Translations under genes and position numbers: made by a program
Assembly (NCBI RefSeq): GCF_030272615.1
Contig: NC_081414.1
Coordinates: forward strand, 307,073,664 to 307,137,663
Reading direction: 5' to 3'
From: Cryptomeria japonica
Taxonomy: Eukaryota; Streptophyta; Pinopsida; Cupressales; Cupressaceae
DNA length: 64,000 bases
Notes under the pieces: generated by a model
The model's database searches: none
What the model was told of the DNA's origin: nothing
What the model saw: the letters and a program-made list of their open reading frames with translations, nothing else
Shown: positions 22,565 to 32,781 of the stretch, in pieces
How positions within the stretch are numbered: position 1 is the stretch's first letter
Layout: each line of letters begins with the position of its first letter

Positions 22565-25500
22565 AAGGTTGGCCAAGGGCCCAAGAAGATCGAGAAAGGC
22601 GCCAAATAGATCTGCAAGCCAAGAAATTGCTCCGCAGGAAAAGAAATATCCAACTAATCGTTAAGCTCAAAAACTACTCGTGGAACCAAGAACAACCAAT
22701 CTGGAAGCAATCACTCACCGAAAAAGAATCCAAATGAACTGCAAATCTGGAATAGGAAATAAGAACATGTCTAGAATCCAAGAATATGATCCGCAACAGA
22801 AAATAAACAACTACTGGAGAATGTTGGAACAAAAATTATAACACAAAACAAGAACAACTAAAAAGAAAAATATATTTTTGGCTTATGCAAGATTTCTCAT
22901 CAACTAGGGATGCTCCCGCGTCACATTTATTTTCTTTATCACCTTGTAATATCAACAATAAACCCATATTTTAATGTCTTTAAACTTACCCTATCACTTA
23001 CATACCTTGGTTTACAAATACACTTATTGACATCAATGACAAACATGCCAAAGCCAACAGTTAGTTCATGTGCATTTCATGATGCAATATTATTCCTAGG
23101 TAGATATCTCCAACTAAATTCAAGAATTTTTATCATTAGAAAATGCGTCTTTCATTTTTTTATCATCTTAATAGAGGTTATGTGTGTAAGAAGTTATCCC
23201 TCAAATTAGTAGCAACATTTTGGAGTAGTTGTGCATTAGATAGGATTATAAAGTATTGATACAAATGAGGTATATTACCTCAATAGTTGACCTAGTAGCT
23301 CCTATTCACACATGTTAAGTTTAATTAGGGTTTTAGGAATATCTTTAGTATTAGCATGTTACATTGTTGATTGTTAGGTACAATTTTTGTGATTATTGAG
23401 AAAGAAATTATTGATCTATTATTGAACAAACTATTTTCCTCATACATAGATATTGTTAAAATTTGATCAATAAACATCAATATTTCAATGATATTATTCA
23501 TGTGGTATTAGAGTCTATTTAAGGAGGTAGAAAATTATAGTTTTGGCATTGTTGTAAGAGGAATACACAATGATGCTCTCATTTGACGGAGATGTTATAT
23601 TTAGTTTTATAGTTATTTTACATTCATTTCATCTTCTTGAGGATTTACATGGTGATTGAGGTTGGGAATACATCCATTCCAAAATTGTTGGAGAGAGAAG
23701 GACATGATATGTTGAGTATGTTCTCTATCCTTGTGCACTTTTGATGTCAATATAACACAACACAAATAGCATATTGAGACTATTTCAATGAGGTAGCAAT
23801 GATAGGGATGTGATGTGAAATGACATTAAGCTACCTTCAAATCTCTATGATTAGTTTGTGTGTAGGGTGAAAATAGAATTGGTTAGTTTAGGACCTAATC
23901 CCACTTTCATCTAAACATTGGAATACGAAAGCACATAAAGGAGTAATCCTCTTTGACTAACTCTTGTGAAAGAGTTTCAAGGGATACTTTTAGGGTTTCT
24001 ATTCCTTTGCTGATATGAAAGGGAATATGCTAAATATAGGAGAATGCAAAGCTAAGCTAAGAGGATGAATAAAAGTAACTATAACAATAGTACTAACAGA
24101 CTGATAATTGAATCAAATTGAGACAAAAAGTACAGATCTGAGAATGGAATTATGATGTGTACTTGTAATAAAATATTAAGTTTGAATTGACAAGACTAGG
24201 GTGTTGGTCACCCTGGTCTTAGAGACTGAACTGAGTTGCAAATTGGGGGACCTATTTCTCAGTCTATTTGAGGTATACCTATCAAATTTGGAGCCAAATA
24301 AGGAAGAGCAAGGCATGGAGCACCTTGGTCCTAGAGGACTAGGGTGTGGGGTTCCCTGGTCCCTAAAAACTAGGTCCAGTTTCTAATAATGGGTTTGTAC
24401 CTATTTGCAGAGATCTCCTAGAAATTTCCCTCTGACTGAAACTAGTGACTACACCTACAAGCAGTAAAATTGTGTTTGTGTCTATATAGGGTTTTTCCTT
24501 AGTCAAACCTCTTGTTTTGGTGATTTCTACATCCACAAATAGTCAATATTTTACTAAAAAATGTGTGTTCCCTAGAATCTCATGTGTTTGTAAGATTCCT
24601 ATGAGCTAAATGAAAATTAGAGTTTTACCCTATGTTTTGAGTAAAAACCCTAAAGTGAATGTAATGCAAATGCTTCAAATCACAAAATGGAATATAGATA
24701 TAAATAAATAATGAAAATCTGAATATTATTGTTGTGTAGATCTGAAACTCAAATAGATATATGAAAATAACATTAAATCATACTCAATCCTAAGGAAGAG
24801 GTATGAGCCAATGAATAGTCGGTGATCTCCTTATTATTCTTCAAGATCTCCTAAAGCTTCCACGAATGATAAAAATGTTTATGAAGACTTGATTAATGAT
24901 GAATTTTCTTATTATAGACTTCACATAAAACCCGTACTTTCACTTCACAAGGATCTCCTTCAATTGCTAGATCTAGATCCTCAAACGAGGAAAAGAAAAG
25001 GCTTTATATATGAAACCCTAACTTTAATTTTGATAGTAGGCCAACTTATAATTATTAAAAATTGACACAAAGAAAGATTTGAACATTATAATACCACCAA
25101 ATTAAGCTCTTGAAATTCAGACAAAAAAGTATGAGACTAGAATGCTATCATTCTGGTCCAACCGAATTTTTCCAATTTTCTAGGGATGCAATATAAAGTC
25201 AAATCCAACATGGTAGGTCAATCCAAGGTGTATAGATATGAAAAAATGTGCTTTCAAGATTGAAATTAAGACATTATTAGGATAAAATAAAATAAAATAG
25301 AAAGGGGTGTGGCTATGGTTAAGGACCCATTTTTATGATATGTGAATTGATGAGAGATGAATTTAGATTTAATTAAATTAATAATTAAATACCTAAAGAA
25401 TCCCTATAAATACAAAATGTAATGGGACACACTAAGGTGGGTGCTAACCTAAGCGTGTAATTAGACAACCCTAATTAAGGGTGTTCAATTTACGATGCTA

Positions 25501-27242
25501 CAGTTTGTAAATAGAGTGGTTTGATTACTCATGTTTTCCTATGTTATGCCTTATCATCCTAATCACCATCACTATATCTTGTTTTGTTATTTTGGTCTAA
25601 TTTTATTGTCAATATCTTAGTTTCTTATTTTGTTCATTTTTTAGTTCTGTTAGGGAATACAACATTAGATTTCTTCTTTCTATCTTGTCCAAGTTAGTAT
25701 TGATGCATTGTTATGTGTGGAGAAAAAATGCGACAAAGTGAATGTATACAAGTTACAACAACATTATAGGCAATCTATTTCAAATCATGCAAACAGTCTT
25801 GCATAAAAAATTAGAGGGAATTTGTTGTCTTCGGTAAAATATCCTTATGTAGACATCTTAACAAATGTCGGTACTATCTTGGGTTCATAATAATAGAATA
25901 TGGTATAATTGTCTTCCTTGACAAGATAGTGACTGCCAAATGTATTAATATTGCCATTGATTTTGATCCTTTTTATCCCTCTTGTCATTGAAATTTATTG
26001 AAAGACTATATTAAGTTAGTTTATATGCCCTCGTGTCAAAATGGGTACAATCCTAGATAACTATAGTAGGGAGTTACTATATCAGGCTTGAATTCAATGA
26101 TATGAATACTACACTTACTCAATAGATGATATATTCAATAATCGGATAATCATTCATTTGCAAGATATGGGGACTCATAAATGGTTACATGTAGTGTCAC
26201 AAATTTCAGCCTATGCCAATTTCATACTTATTCATTATGCTTGATGTATTTGTAACAGAATTCATGATTGGGATTTCACAATTCCAACTTCATGGATGAC
26301 AAAGATGAAGTGTTAGTAGGCTATAGTTTGAATTTAGGAAGAAATCAACAAGACAATAGTGTGAAACATATATGTCTACACATCACATGAACGTCTTAAA
26401 AAATTGTGAGATTCAAATGAGCATATTCCATGTTGAACATTTTTTATGTGTGTCCTAGCATACAAATACATTTGTAACAACTACTCCTGCCCATTCCGAG
26501 CAACACAAATATCTCTTCCTTTTAATTTGTCTTCATCTCAAAGTGAATTTGTCTCAAAATCACTATAGCTCTTCGACTCTTACAACAACAACCAAGAATC
26601 CTCTCATGATGTCTATAATATCTACTATCTCAAGAGGGAAGCTATAGCTATTGGCAACACTCTCTAGCAATCTTGTCTATTGATCATATTTATTTATCTT
26701 GTCTATTTGGTCCTTTCTAGTGACTTTATTTATCTTAATAGTGTTTTTCCCCCATTGTGATGATTTTTTGTATTACGCATAATTTTAACCAATCATATAT
26801 AGTTGTCTGAGGAGGTGAAAATACCAAAGTGGGTGTTTAATTGAGGCAATCCCCTATACAGACCCATCATTTTTGCTTGTCTCCATCTATACAAGTGATG
26901 AATAGGTTCAAGAAGTGAAGGAGATTATTTTTCTAGTTTTCTACTTCTTTCTAGAGTTTTGTATGTATGAACAACAAAGTGATGTCATGTGTCCCCATGA
27001 TGTGTTGGCATATGAGGCTGAAGCATTTTCCATCTAATATCTTAATCTCTATACTCTATAATTTATCTATTTTCACAATCTAAACATTTTTATCATATTG
27101 TATACTAAAGTTATTTGGATTTTTTTGTTTCATTTAATAGTTTAGATTAGTTTAAGGTTTTAATTTAAAGCACTTCATTTCAATTTCACTTGAGCCACTT
27201 TTATTGAGGTAGTTGATAACTATTTAGTCCTTAAGAACATGT
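22565..27242. other. Unassigned intergenic DNA between B and D
   Basis: No reliable gene. Noted items: TGGTATTAGAGTC at about 23503-23515, a decayed primer-site look-alike; related 30-bp units at 24198-24371; a TATAAATA at 25405-25412 upstream of ACCCTAATTAAGGGT (an imperfect palindrome near 25480), which resembles an LTR promoter. Short frames such as 22910-23209 and 24201-24386 have no recognisable domain. Likely old retroelement debris. Confidence 0.45.
24198..24371. repeat. Three related 30-bp units
   Basis: Units at about 24198-24227, 24310-24340 and 24341-24371 follow the pattern AGGGTG..., then CCTGGTC, then ...ACT. The first contains a perfect inverted pair AGGGTG/CACCCT. The second and third are adjacent and the first lies about 80 bp upstream. 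Function unknown. Confidence 0.55.
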
Positions 27243-27247
27243 CATCT

Positions 27248-27996
27248 TGATGCAGAGGAAATAGTAGGCATCAATGATTTGTCATCATGTTTCAAGATTA
27301 TGGGTTCTTATTCTTTCAAAGCCTACAAAACCCTTAAGCCTACACAAGGTTAAAACCTTCAATTTTGGTAACAAACACTCAAAACACTTACAAAACCTTT
27401 GAGAAAAACATTAATATATCCACATGACCTATAAAAACCCTCAATGGCTTCCAAGAGAAGAGATCCAACCAACTTCTATGATTTCTTTAATAAGGTCACC
27501 TAATTCTACTAAGTTTTTTAAACTGATAAAATGGCAATAACTTGCAAACCAGACCTCATTTATAAAATAAAAAACATTTTTGGATACCCATTTGTAATTT
27601 ATAAAACATATGTAAAAAAGAGATATGGTTTTTTTGGAACATGTGTCTCAAAATAGGACTTCTATGCTGGAAAAACCTAGTTTCTAAACAGGGTGACTAG
27701 AAAGATTTGACCATTAGGCAACTTAAAAGACCTTTTCCTTTGACCTGGTAAGAATGAAAAAGTTATGTAATTAAATTATATTTCCAACCATATAAGGCTA
27801 AACCCCTCATAATATCCTTACAGTCTTTACCAAACAAAAGAGCAGCAATAAAAATCTGAAAAAATTATAAATGCAAGACTAGAGATAGATTTTATTACTT
27901 CAATCAAGCCAAATCACATCCAATCGACCCATGGTCGATGGGAAAATGATAAATACATGTCTAAACATCCCCCCTAATAGTTACAAACCATATTTC
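27248..27996 (-). repeat. 3' LTR of D, first part (left of copia C)
   Basis: Begins TGATGCAGAGG and runs to ATTTC (27992-27996), the target duplication of copia C. Aligns with 40559 to about 41308 of the intact LTR. Confidence 0.9.
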
Positions 27997-29169
27997 TATT
28001 AGCCATTTGGTGGAATTGATTATGTGTTGCATCGATGTTTTGTCATTGATGTCAACACTAGCTGTTTGGATGCTTTATCAACACCCTTCTGGTCTCGATA
28101 GGTTGAGTAGTTTTTGGCTAACTTGGATCCGGCATGATCGAGTTGACTCTGGTATAATCTAGTGATGGAATTGACTTTTTCATAATGCTTATACTCATTT
28201 TTGGTCAATTTATTTTGGTCCGGTAATTGGATGCTATCCTGCTTACTCAGAAGATTGGTTTCAGGTTCCGGCGAGGGTTTCACTGGCAGAGATTTTGGTG
28301 GAGATCTTTGATGCATTGCATAATTAGTGTTGGTGCAGCTTCTTATGGAGTTTCAATATGTTTTTGGTGATCATTGCTGAAGCGTGTGGACCTATTCTTG
28401 GTCTTGGTTGATCTAGGTTATGGACCGACATTTATGTAATGTGTGGATAGGACCTATTATTGTATTTTCGGGATGTCTTATGTGTGGATATTATTTGTTT
28501 TAGTCTAAGGTCGACATGGTTTGAAATTATGTAATTAGTTTATTGTCTAGTAGCCAACCTAATTGTTTATGGTCAAGGGTTTGTATAAATAAGATGTAAG
28601 ATCTCATTGTAGATCATCATGGTTATTGTAAGAGGTCATGGTCAAGGAATGTAATGTGTGAATAATGTAATATCATTTAGGTAGAGGATTTGGTCAATCA
28701 ATGGAGATCGAATTGGGTTTGTAAGAGTATTTAGTCCTCTTTTATTGATCTTAACTGAAATTGTACTCACGCATAGGAGATGCTATCTTTTGCAGTTCAA
28801 CACCTCTGGATTGTAGTCTAGATTTTTATGTAGTCAATGAGACTCCTTTTGTGATGACCAGTGTGCTCTAGGTTGTTGGCCTTCCTACAAGTGTAGGCCC
28901 CTTCATTTTAAATTCACATACTTACTACAAAAGTATTATCTGACTGTGGGTAGGCTTCCCACCGTGGTTTTTCCCTTTACCGGGTTTTCCACGTACAAAT
29001 CTTGGTGTTGTGTGGATGGCTTTTATTCTATGATTATTGTTTATTCTTAATTGGATTAACTGTTATTCCAATATTGTTGTTTTAAATTGCTAAAGCTTTC
29101 GGTAATCTGTGACAACTGATTCACCCCCCCCCCTCTTAGTTGTCTTCCGGTTATCTGAATTGTCTAACA
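27997..29169 (+). repeat. 5' LTR of copia C
   Basis: Starts TATTAG where the 3' copy has TGTTGG (G-to-A changes) and ends GTCTAACA. It lacks about 28 bp present in the 3' LTR near 37998-38040. GTGGG/CCCAC hairpin 28946-28962; C-tract hairpin 29113-29142. Confidence 0.93.
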
Positions 29170-29171
29170 AT

Positions 29172-29183
29172 TGGTATCAAAGC
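29172..29183 (+). promoter_or_regulatory. Primer binding site of copia C
   Basis: TGGTATCAAAGC, one mismatch from the usual initiator-Met site, two bases after the LTR. Confidence 0.88.
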
Positions 29184-29227
29184 TTTGGTCCTCTCTACAG
29201 AAAGCTTAACCACTTGAGGAAGATCCT

Positions 29228-30341
29228 ATGGCAACTAACAGTTCAAGTTCATCCAGTTCTTTTGGAGCTATTTTTTGAAGGGATATACCGAGGCTTTAAG
29301 GAACAAATTATAGAGTATAGAAGATTCAGATGGAGACTTATTTGAGTTGTCTTGGAAAGGGGATTTGGGAGATCACACAGAATGGTGTCACACCCTATAA
29401 TCTGGGATCTGGCAATCCTCCTCTAGCTAACCTGGACAAGGAGAAAGAGAAGCCCTCTTGTGTGCACTTTCTGATCAGCAAATAATGGGATTAATAGACA
29501 AATCATTTGGAAAGGCTATAAGGGATAAATTGTAGACTCTTAATGAAGGTGACCCTACAGTAAACTTCATGGTTACTGGGTGAGATATGAAAATCTGAAG
29601 ATGGAAGAAGATGAAAGGATTACTGCATTCATGGAAAGGGTAAATGAGATTGTTATGGGAATTCAATGTTGTGTTGGAACTCTGAGCAAAGATGAAATTA
29701 TTTCTAAATTCCTGAGAGCCTTACCACCAGCTTACAAAATGAAGGCTATTGCTATTAATGAGTTGAGAATAATGGCTAATACATTTGTCAACCGAGATAC
29801 TTTGATTGGGAAACTATCTGCTTTTGAGCTTGAGGAATTTGGACATTCTGGAGCTGTGAAGACTGAACCTGCTTTTCATGCATCTACATCTACAACTGGT
29901 AAGCAAGATTGGAGAGCTTTATATGCAAAAGAATTAGAAGATATGAAGAGAGAAGATGATGATTTTGAGTAACTTGGAGCACTATTTTCTAGAAGAGTAT
30001 CAAAAGGATCGGTACGAAGTAAGTATGAAGGAAAAGTACCTTTTAAATGTTTTGCCTGTAATAATATAGGTCATTTTTCATCTAGATGTTCTAAAATGAA
30101 TTCAAGATTTGAAGAAAGAGTTAAGAGATCATTTAAACATAACCCTGGATATCAGAACAAGTATAGATTCAATAAAAACAAAGACAAATCATGTTACATA
30201 GCGGATGAGGGAGGCATTAGTGATTCAGATGATGAACCAATAGAAGACTCTGCTAGTGGATCTGGCAATGAGAAAGAATGGGTATTCTTGGCTATCAAGG
30301 AAGATGATCTGGCATTGGAAGAGAATGTACCTGAGGAGAAG
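29228..30341 (+). pseudogene. gag: Copia gag of C
   Basis: ATG at 29228 reads MATNSSSSSSSFGAIF and then meets TGA and TAA stops. The matching ATG of element H starts MASNNSSSS, so the start is well supported. Downstream: MEEDERITAFMERVNEIVMG, KFLRALPPAYKMKAIAINEL, LSAFELEEFGHSG, then zinc knuckle CFACNNIGHFSSRC (about 30050-30091) and a basic segment KYRFNKNKDKSC. A frameshift lies between 29228 and 29580, and there is a stop at about 29970. From 29580 onward one frame runs into integrase. Confidence 0.9.
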
Positions 30342-30700
30342 GCACTTGCTGCTAAAATTGAGGATAAGGATAAATGGGTAATTGACACTGGTTGTTCACA
30401 TCATATGACTGGAGATAAAGGGAAGTTTTTGTCTTTGGAAGAAATTGATGGTGGACTAGTTAGATTTGGAGATGACAAGGCATGTATGATCAAAGGAAAA
30501 GGAACTATATCATTGGATGGTAAGAACAATACTGACAATGTTTACTATGTTGAAGGTTTGAAGCATTATATTTTGAGTCTAGAAAAATTGGTAGATAAGG
30601 GATTTCAATTACAGTTCAAGGATGGAAAATGCAACATCATTAACAGATCTCGCTTGGAGATTACAACTGATACGCAAACAAAAGGTAACATATTTCATTT
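30342..30700 (+). pseudogene. Copia protease of C
   Basis: Open in one frame with gag and integrase. Active-site segment WVIDTGCSHHMTGDKGKF keeps the D-T-G triplet. It is followed by GGLVRFGDDKACMIKGKGTI, NVYYVEGLKHYILSLEKL and the linker to integrase. Better preserved than the protease of B. Confidence 0.9.
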
Positions 30701-31419
30701 AAACTCTAGTGAGAAGACATGTTTGATTACACAGATTGATGAGAGTTGGTTATGGCATAAAAGGATGTGTCATGTGAATTTTGATTGCATTGTGAAGATC
30801 AGTTCAACTAAGGTTGTTAGAGATATACCTAAGATTATGAAGCCCTATAATCCGATATGTAAAGAATGTCAAATGGGTAAACAGGTCAGAACCTCTTTTA
30901 GGAGTGTACAAGATAAATCAAATGATGTTCTTGATCTTATTCATACTGATTTTTGTGGCCCTACTAGAGTTAAAAGTTTTCATGGTGATAGATATTTCAT
31001 GCTAATCATTGATGATTATTCTAGAATGATGTGGGCTACTTTTTTGAGAGAAAAATCTGAAGCATTTGAAAATTTTAAAATCTTTAAGGCTAAAGCGGAA
31101 ACTGAGACAAGATTGAAGATTAAACATTTGAGATCAAATCATGGTGGAGAATTCACATCCCCGGACACCTTAGCAAACTGGAGTTGTGGAAAGGAAAAAT
31201 AGAACTATCTTGGATGCTGCTAGAACAATGATGATGGAAGCTAATCTACCTCATATCTATTGGAGAGAAGCAATTAGTACATCAGTTTATACATTCAACA
31301 GAGTACATATCAAAGGAGAAACTAGTAAGACACCTTGTGAATTATGGTTTGGCAATACACCTACAGTTAAGTATTTCAGAATTTTTGGTAGTAAATGTTA
31401 TATCAGGAGAGATGATATT
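30701..31419 (+). pseudogene. Copia integrase of C, first part
   Basis: Zinc domain SWLWHKRMCHVNFDCIVKI with ICKECQMGK intact (H-H-C-C). Core: LDLIHTDFCGPTRVKS, FMLIIDDYSRMMWATFLREK, IKHLRSNHGGEF (the second catalytic Asp is Asn, as in B). About 56 bp are then missing after EFTS compared with B, causing a frameshift before ERKNRTILDAARTMMMEANL. It continues to CYIRRDD, where K interrupts it. Confidence 0.9.
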
Positions 31420-32318
31420 TGTCATGCCCAAAATTTAGGGCAAAAATGGAATGATTTTTTTTATTTTTATTTTTTTAATACAAATTAATTAACAAGTTCG
31501 CTAACACGACATGCACTAATGTATTTGCCATATCTATATTTGAGCTAATCCTGATACAAACCAAGTATCGAAATTAACTAAATTTTATTTACGGAAACCT
31601 AAAGGTTTTAATTTTATCTTCACGAGATACCTAGTCAATAGATAATTAAATTGAAATCATTAAAAAATAGAAATTGAAGATAAATTTGATCTCCAATAAG
31701 ACTATATAGTCTAAAGATCTGTCTTTAAATCAATAATTATAATAATCGTTTAAAGTGTCATTAAATTTAGATAATTTAATTTACACGGACCAAATTAATT
31801 ACAAGTGGCTATTACTTGCCTTTAGAAAGCCAATTAAAAATTATCCATTCTACTTCAGATGGAAAGTGCTTAAATTATTCCCTTTAAAATCCATTTTAAA
31901 ATTTAATGCTCTAATTAAATTAACTAGGGCATAATTAAGTATTTATCACACTAAAAACATTTAAAATTATAAGATTTAGCATTATTCTTCAAAGGTATAT
32001 AAATTTTTAAAACTCTATATAATACATACTCAAAAATATAACCTATATATATATATATAATCTTCTAAAATATTTTTCCAACTTAATAGCCAATTTGCCC
32101 TTCAACCCTAATTAGGGATTCTTTTTTTTTTTTTATAAAATGGCTCTAAACTAAATGAATTAAACATATTATTTTATTTTATTACCCTAGCCCTACCCGG
32201 CTAGGGTTTAATATTTCTTTGATTACCATTTTTTTACACAGGGCCGAAACCCATTGGCGGAGGCCATGAAATTTTTTTTGATGCAGGTTTTTAAAGGAGC
32301 GACGGGGGCGGAGGGTGC

Positions 32319-32516
32319 CACTGTGTGTCCACATAGTGGCGGCGCGGCACCACTATGTGTCCACACAGTGGGAGCCACTGGCGGCCCACACCACTATGTG
32401 TCCACACAGTGGCGGTCGCGGCTGACACTGTGTGTCCACACAGTGGGAGCCGTAGCGGCCCACACTGTGTGTTCGCACAGTGGAAGCTGCGAGGCCCACA
32501 CTATGTGCACACAGTG
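32319..32516. repeat. Array of six 18-20 bp palindromes
   Basis: Units at 32319-32338, 32351-32370, 32392-32411, 32426-32445, 32463-32482 and 32499-32516. The best unit is CACTGTGTGTCCACACAGTG, with 9-bp arms and a 2-base centre. The others differ by one or two bases in the arms, sometimes in ways a G-U pair would tolerate. Spacers are 12-21 bp of GC-rich sequence (GGCGGC, GCGGCCCA). The surrounding DNA is strongly AT-rich, so this is a compact GC island. Confidence 0.9.
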
Positions 32517-32600
32517 GGGTCCGCGGGCATAACAAAACCCCCTCTTTTTTTAAAAAGATAAAAAAAGTTTTATTTTATTTTACTATTTTTTTTTATATTT

Positions 32601-32781
32601 TATATATATATAAATACATATATATATATATATATTGATATAAATATATATATATATATATGTATGTATATATATATTTTTTTCTCAATAAGTTTTACAT
32701 GCAAAATTTTTCTTTCTAAAACAAAATAACAAAGGTAAATCATTATGTTAAATCAAATTTTATATATATATATATATATAA
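32601..32781. repeat. TA-rich microsatellites within K
   Basis: Near-continuous (TA)n with interruptions at 32601-32680 and a pure (TA)10 at about 32761-32780; a smaller run lies at 32044-32061. Low complexity only. Confidence 0.85.

Noticed and set aside
28020-28316. Minus-strand frame also seen at 37726-37953 (MHQRSPPK start)
   Set aside because: Again the two LTR copies of element C; not an independent gene.
32254-32561. Open frames on both strands (for example CVHTVGA-type repeats) in the GC island
   Set aside because: They arise from the palindrome array: stops are rare in GC-rich repeats, and both strands and several frames are open at once. No coding evidence.
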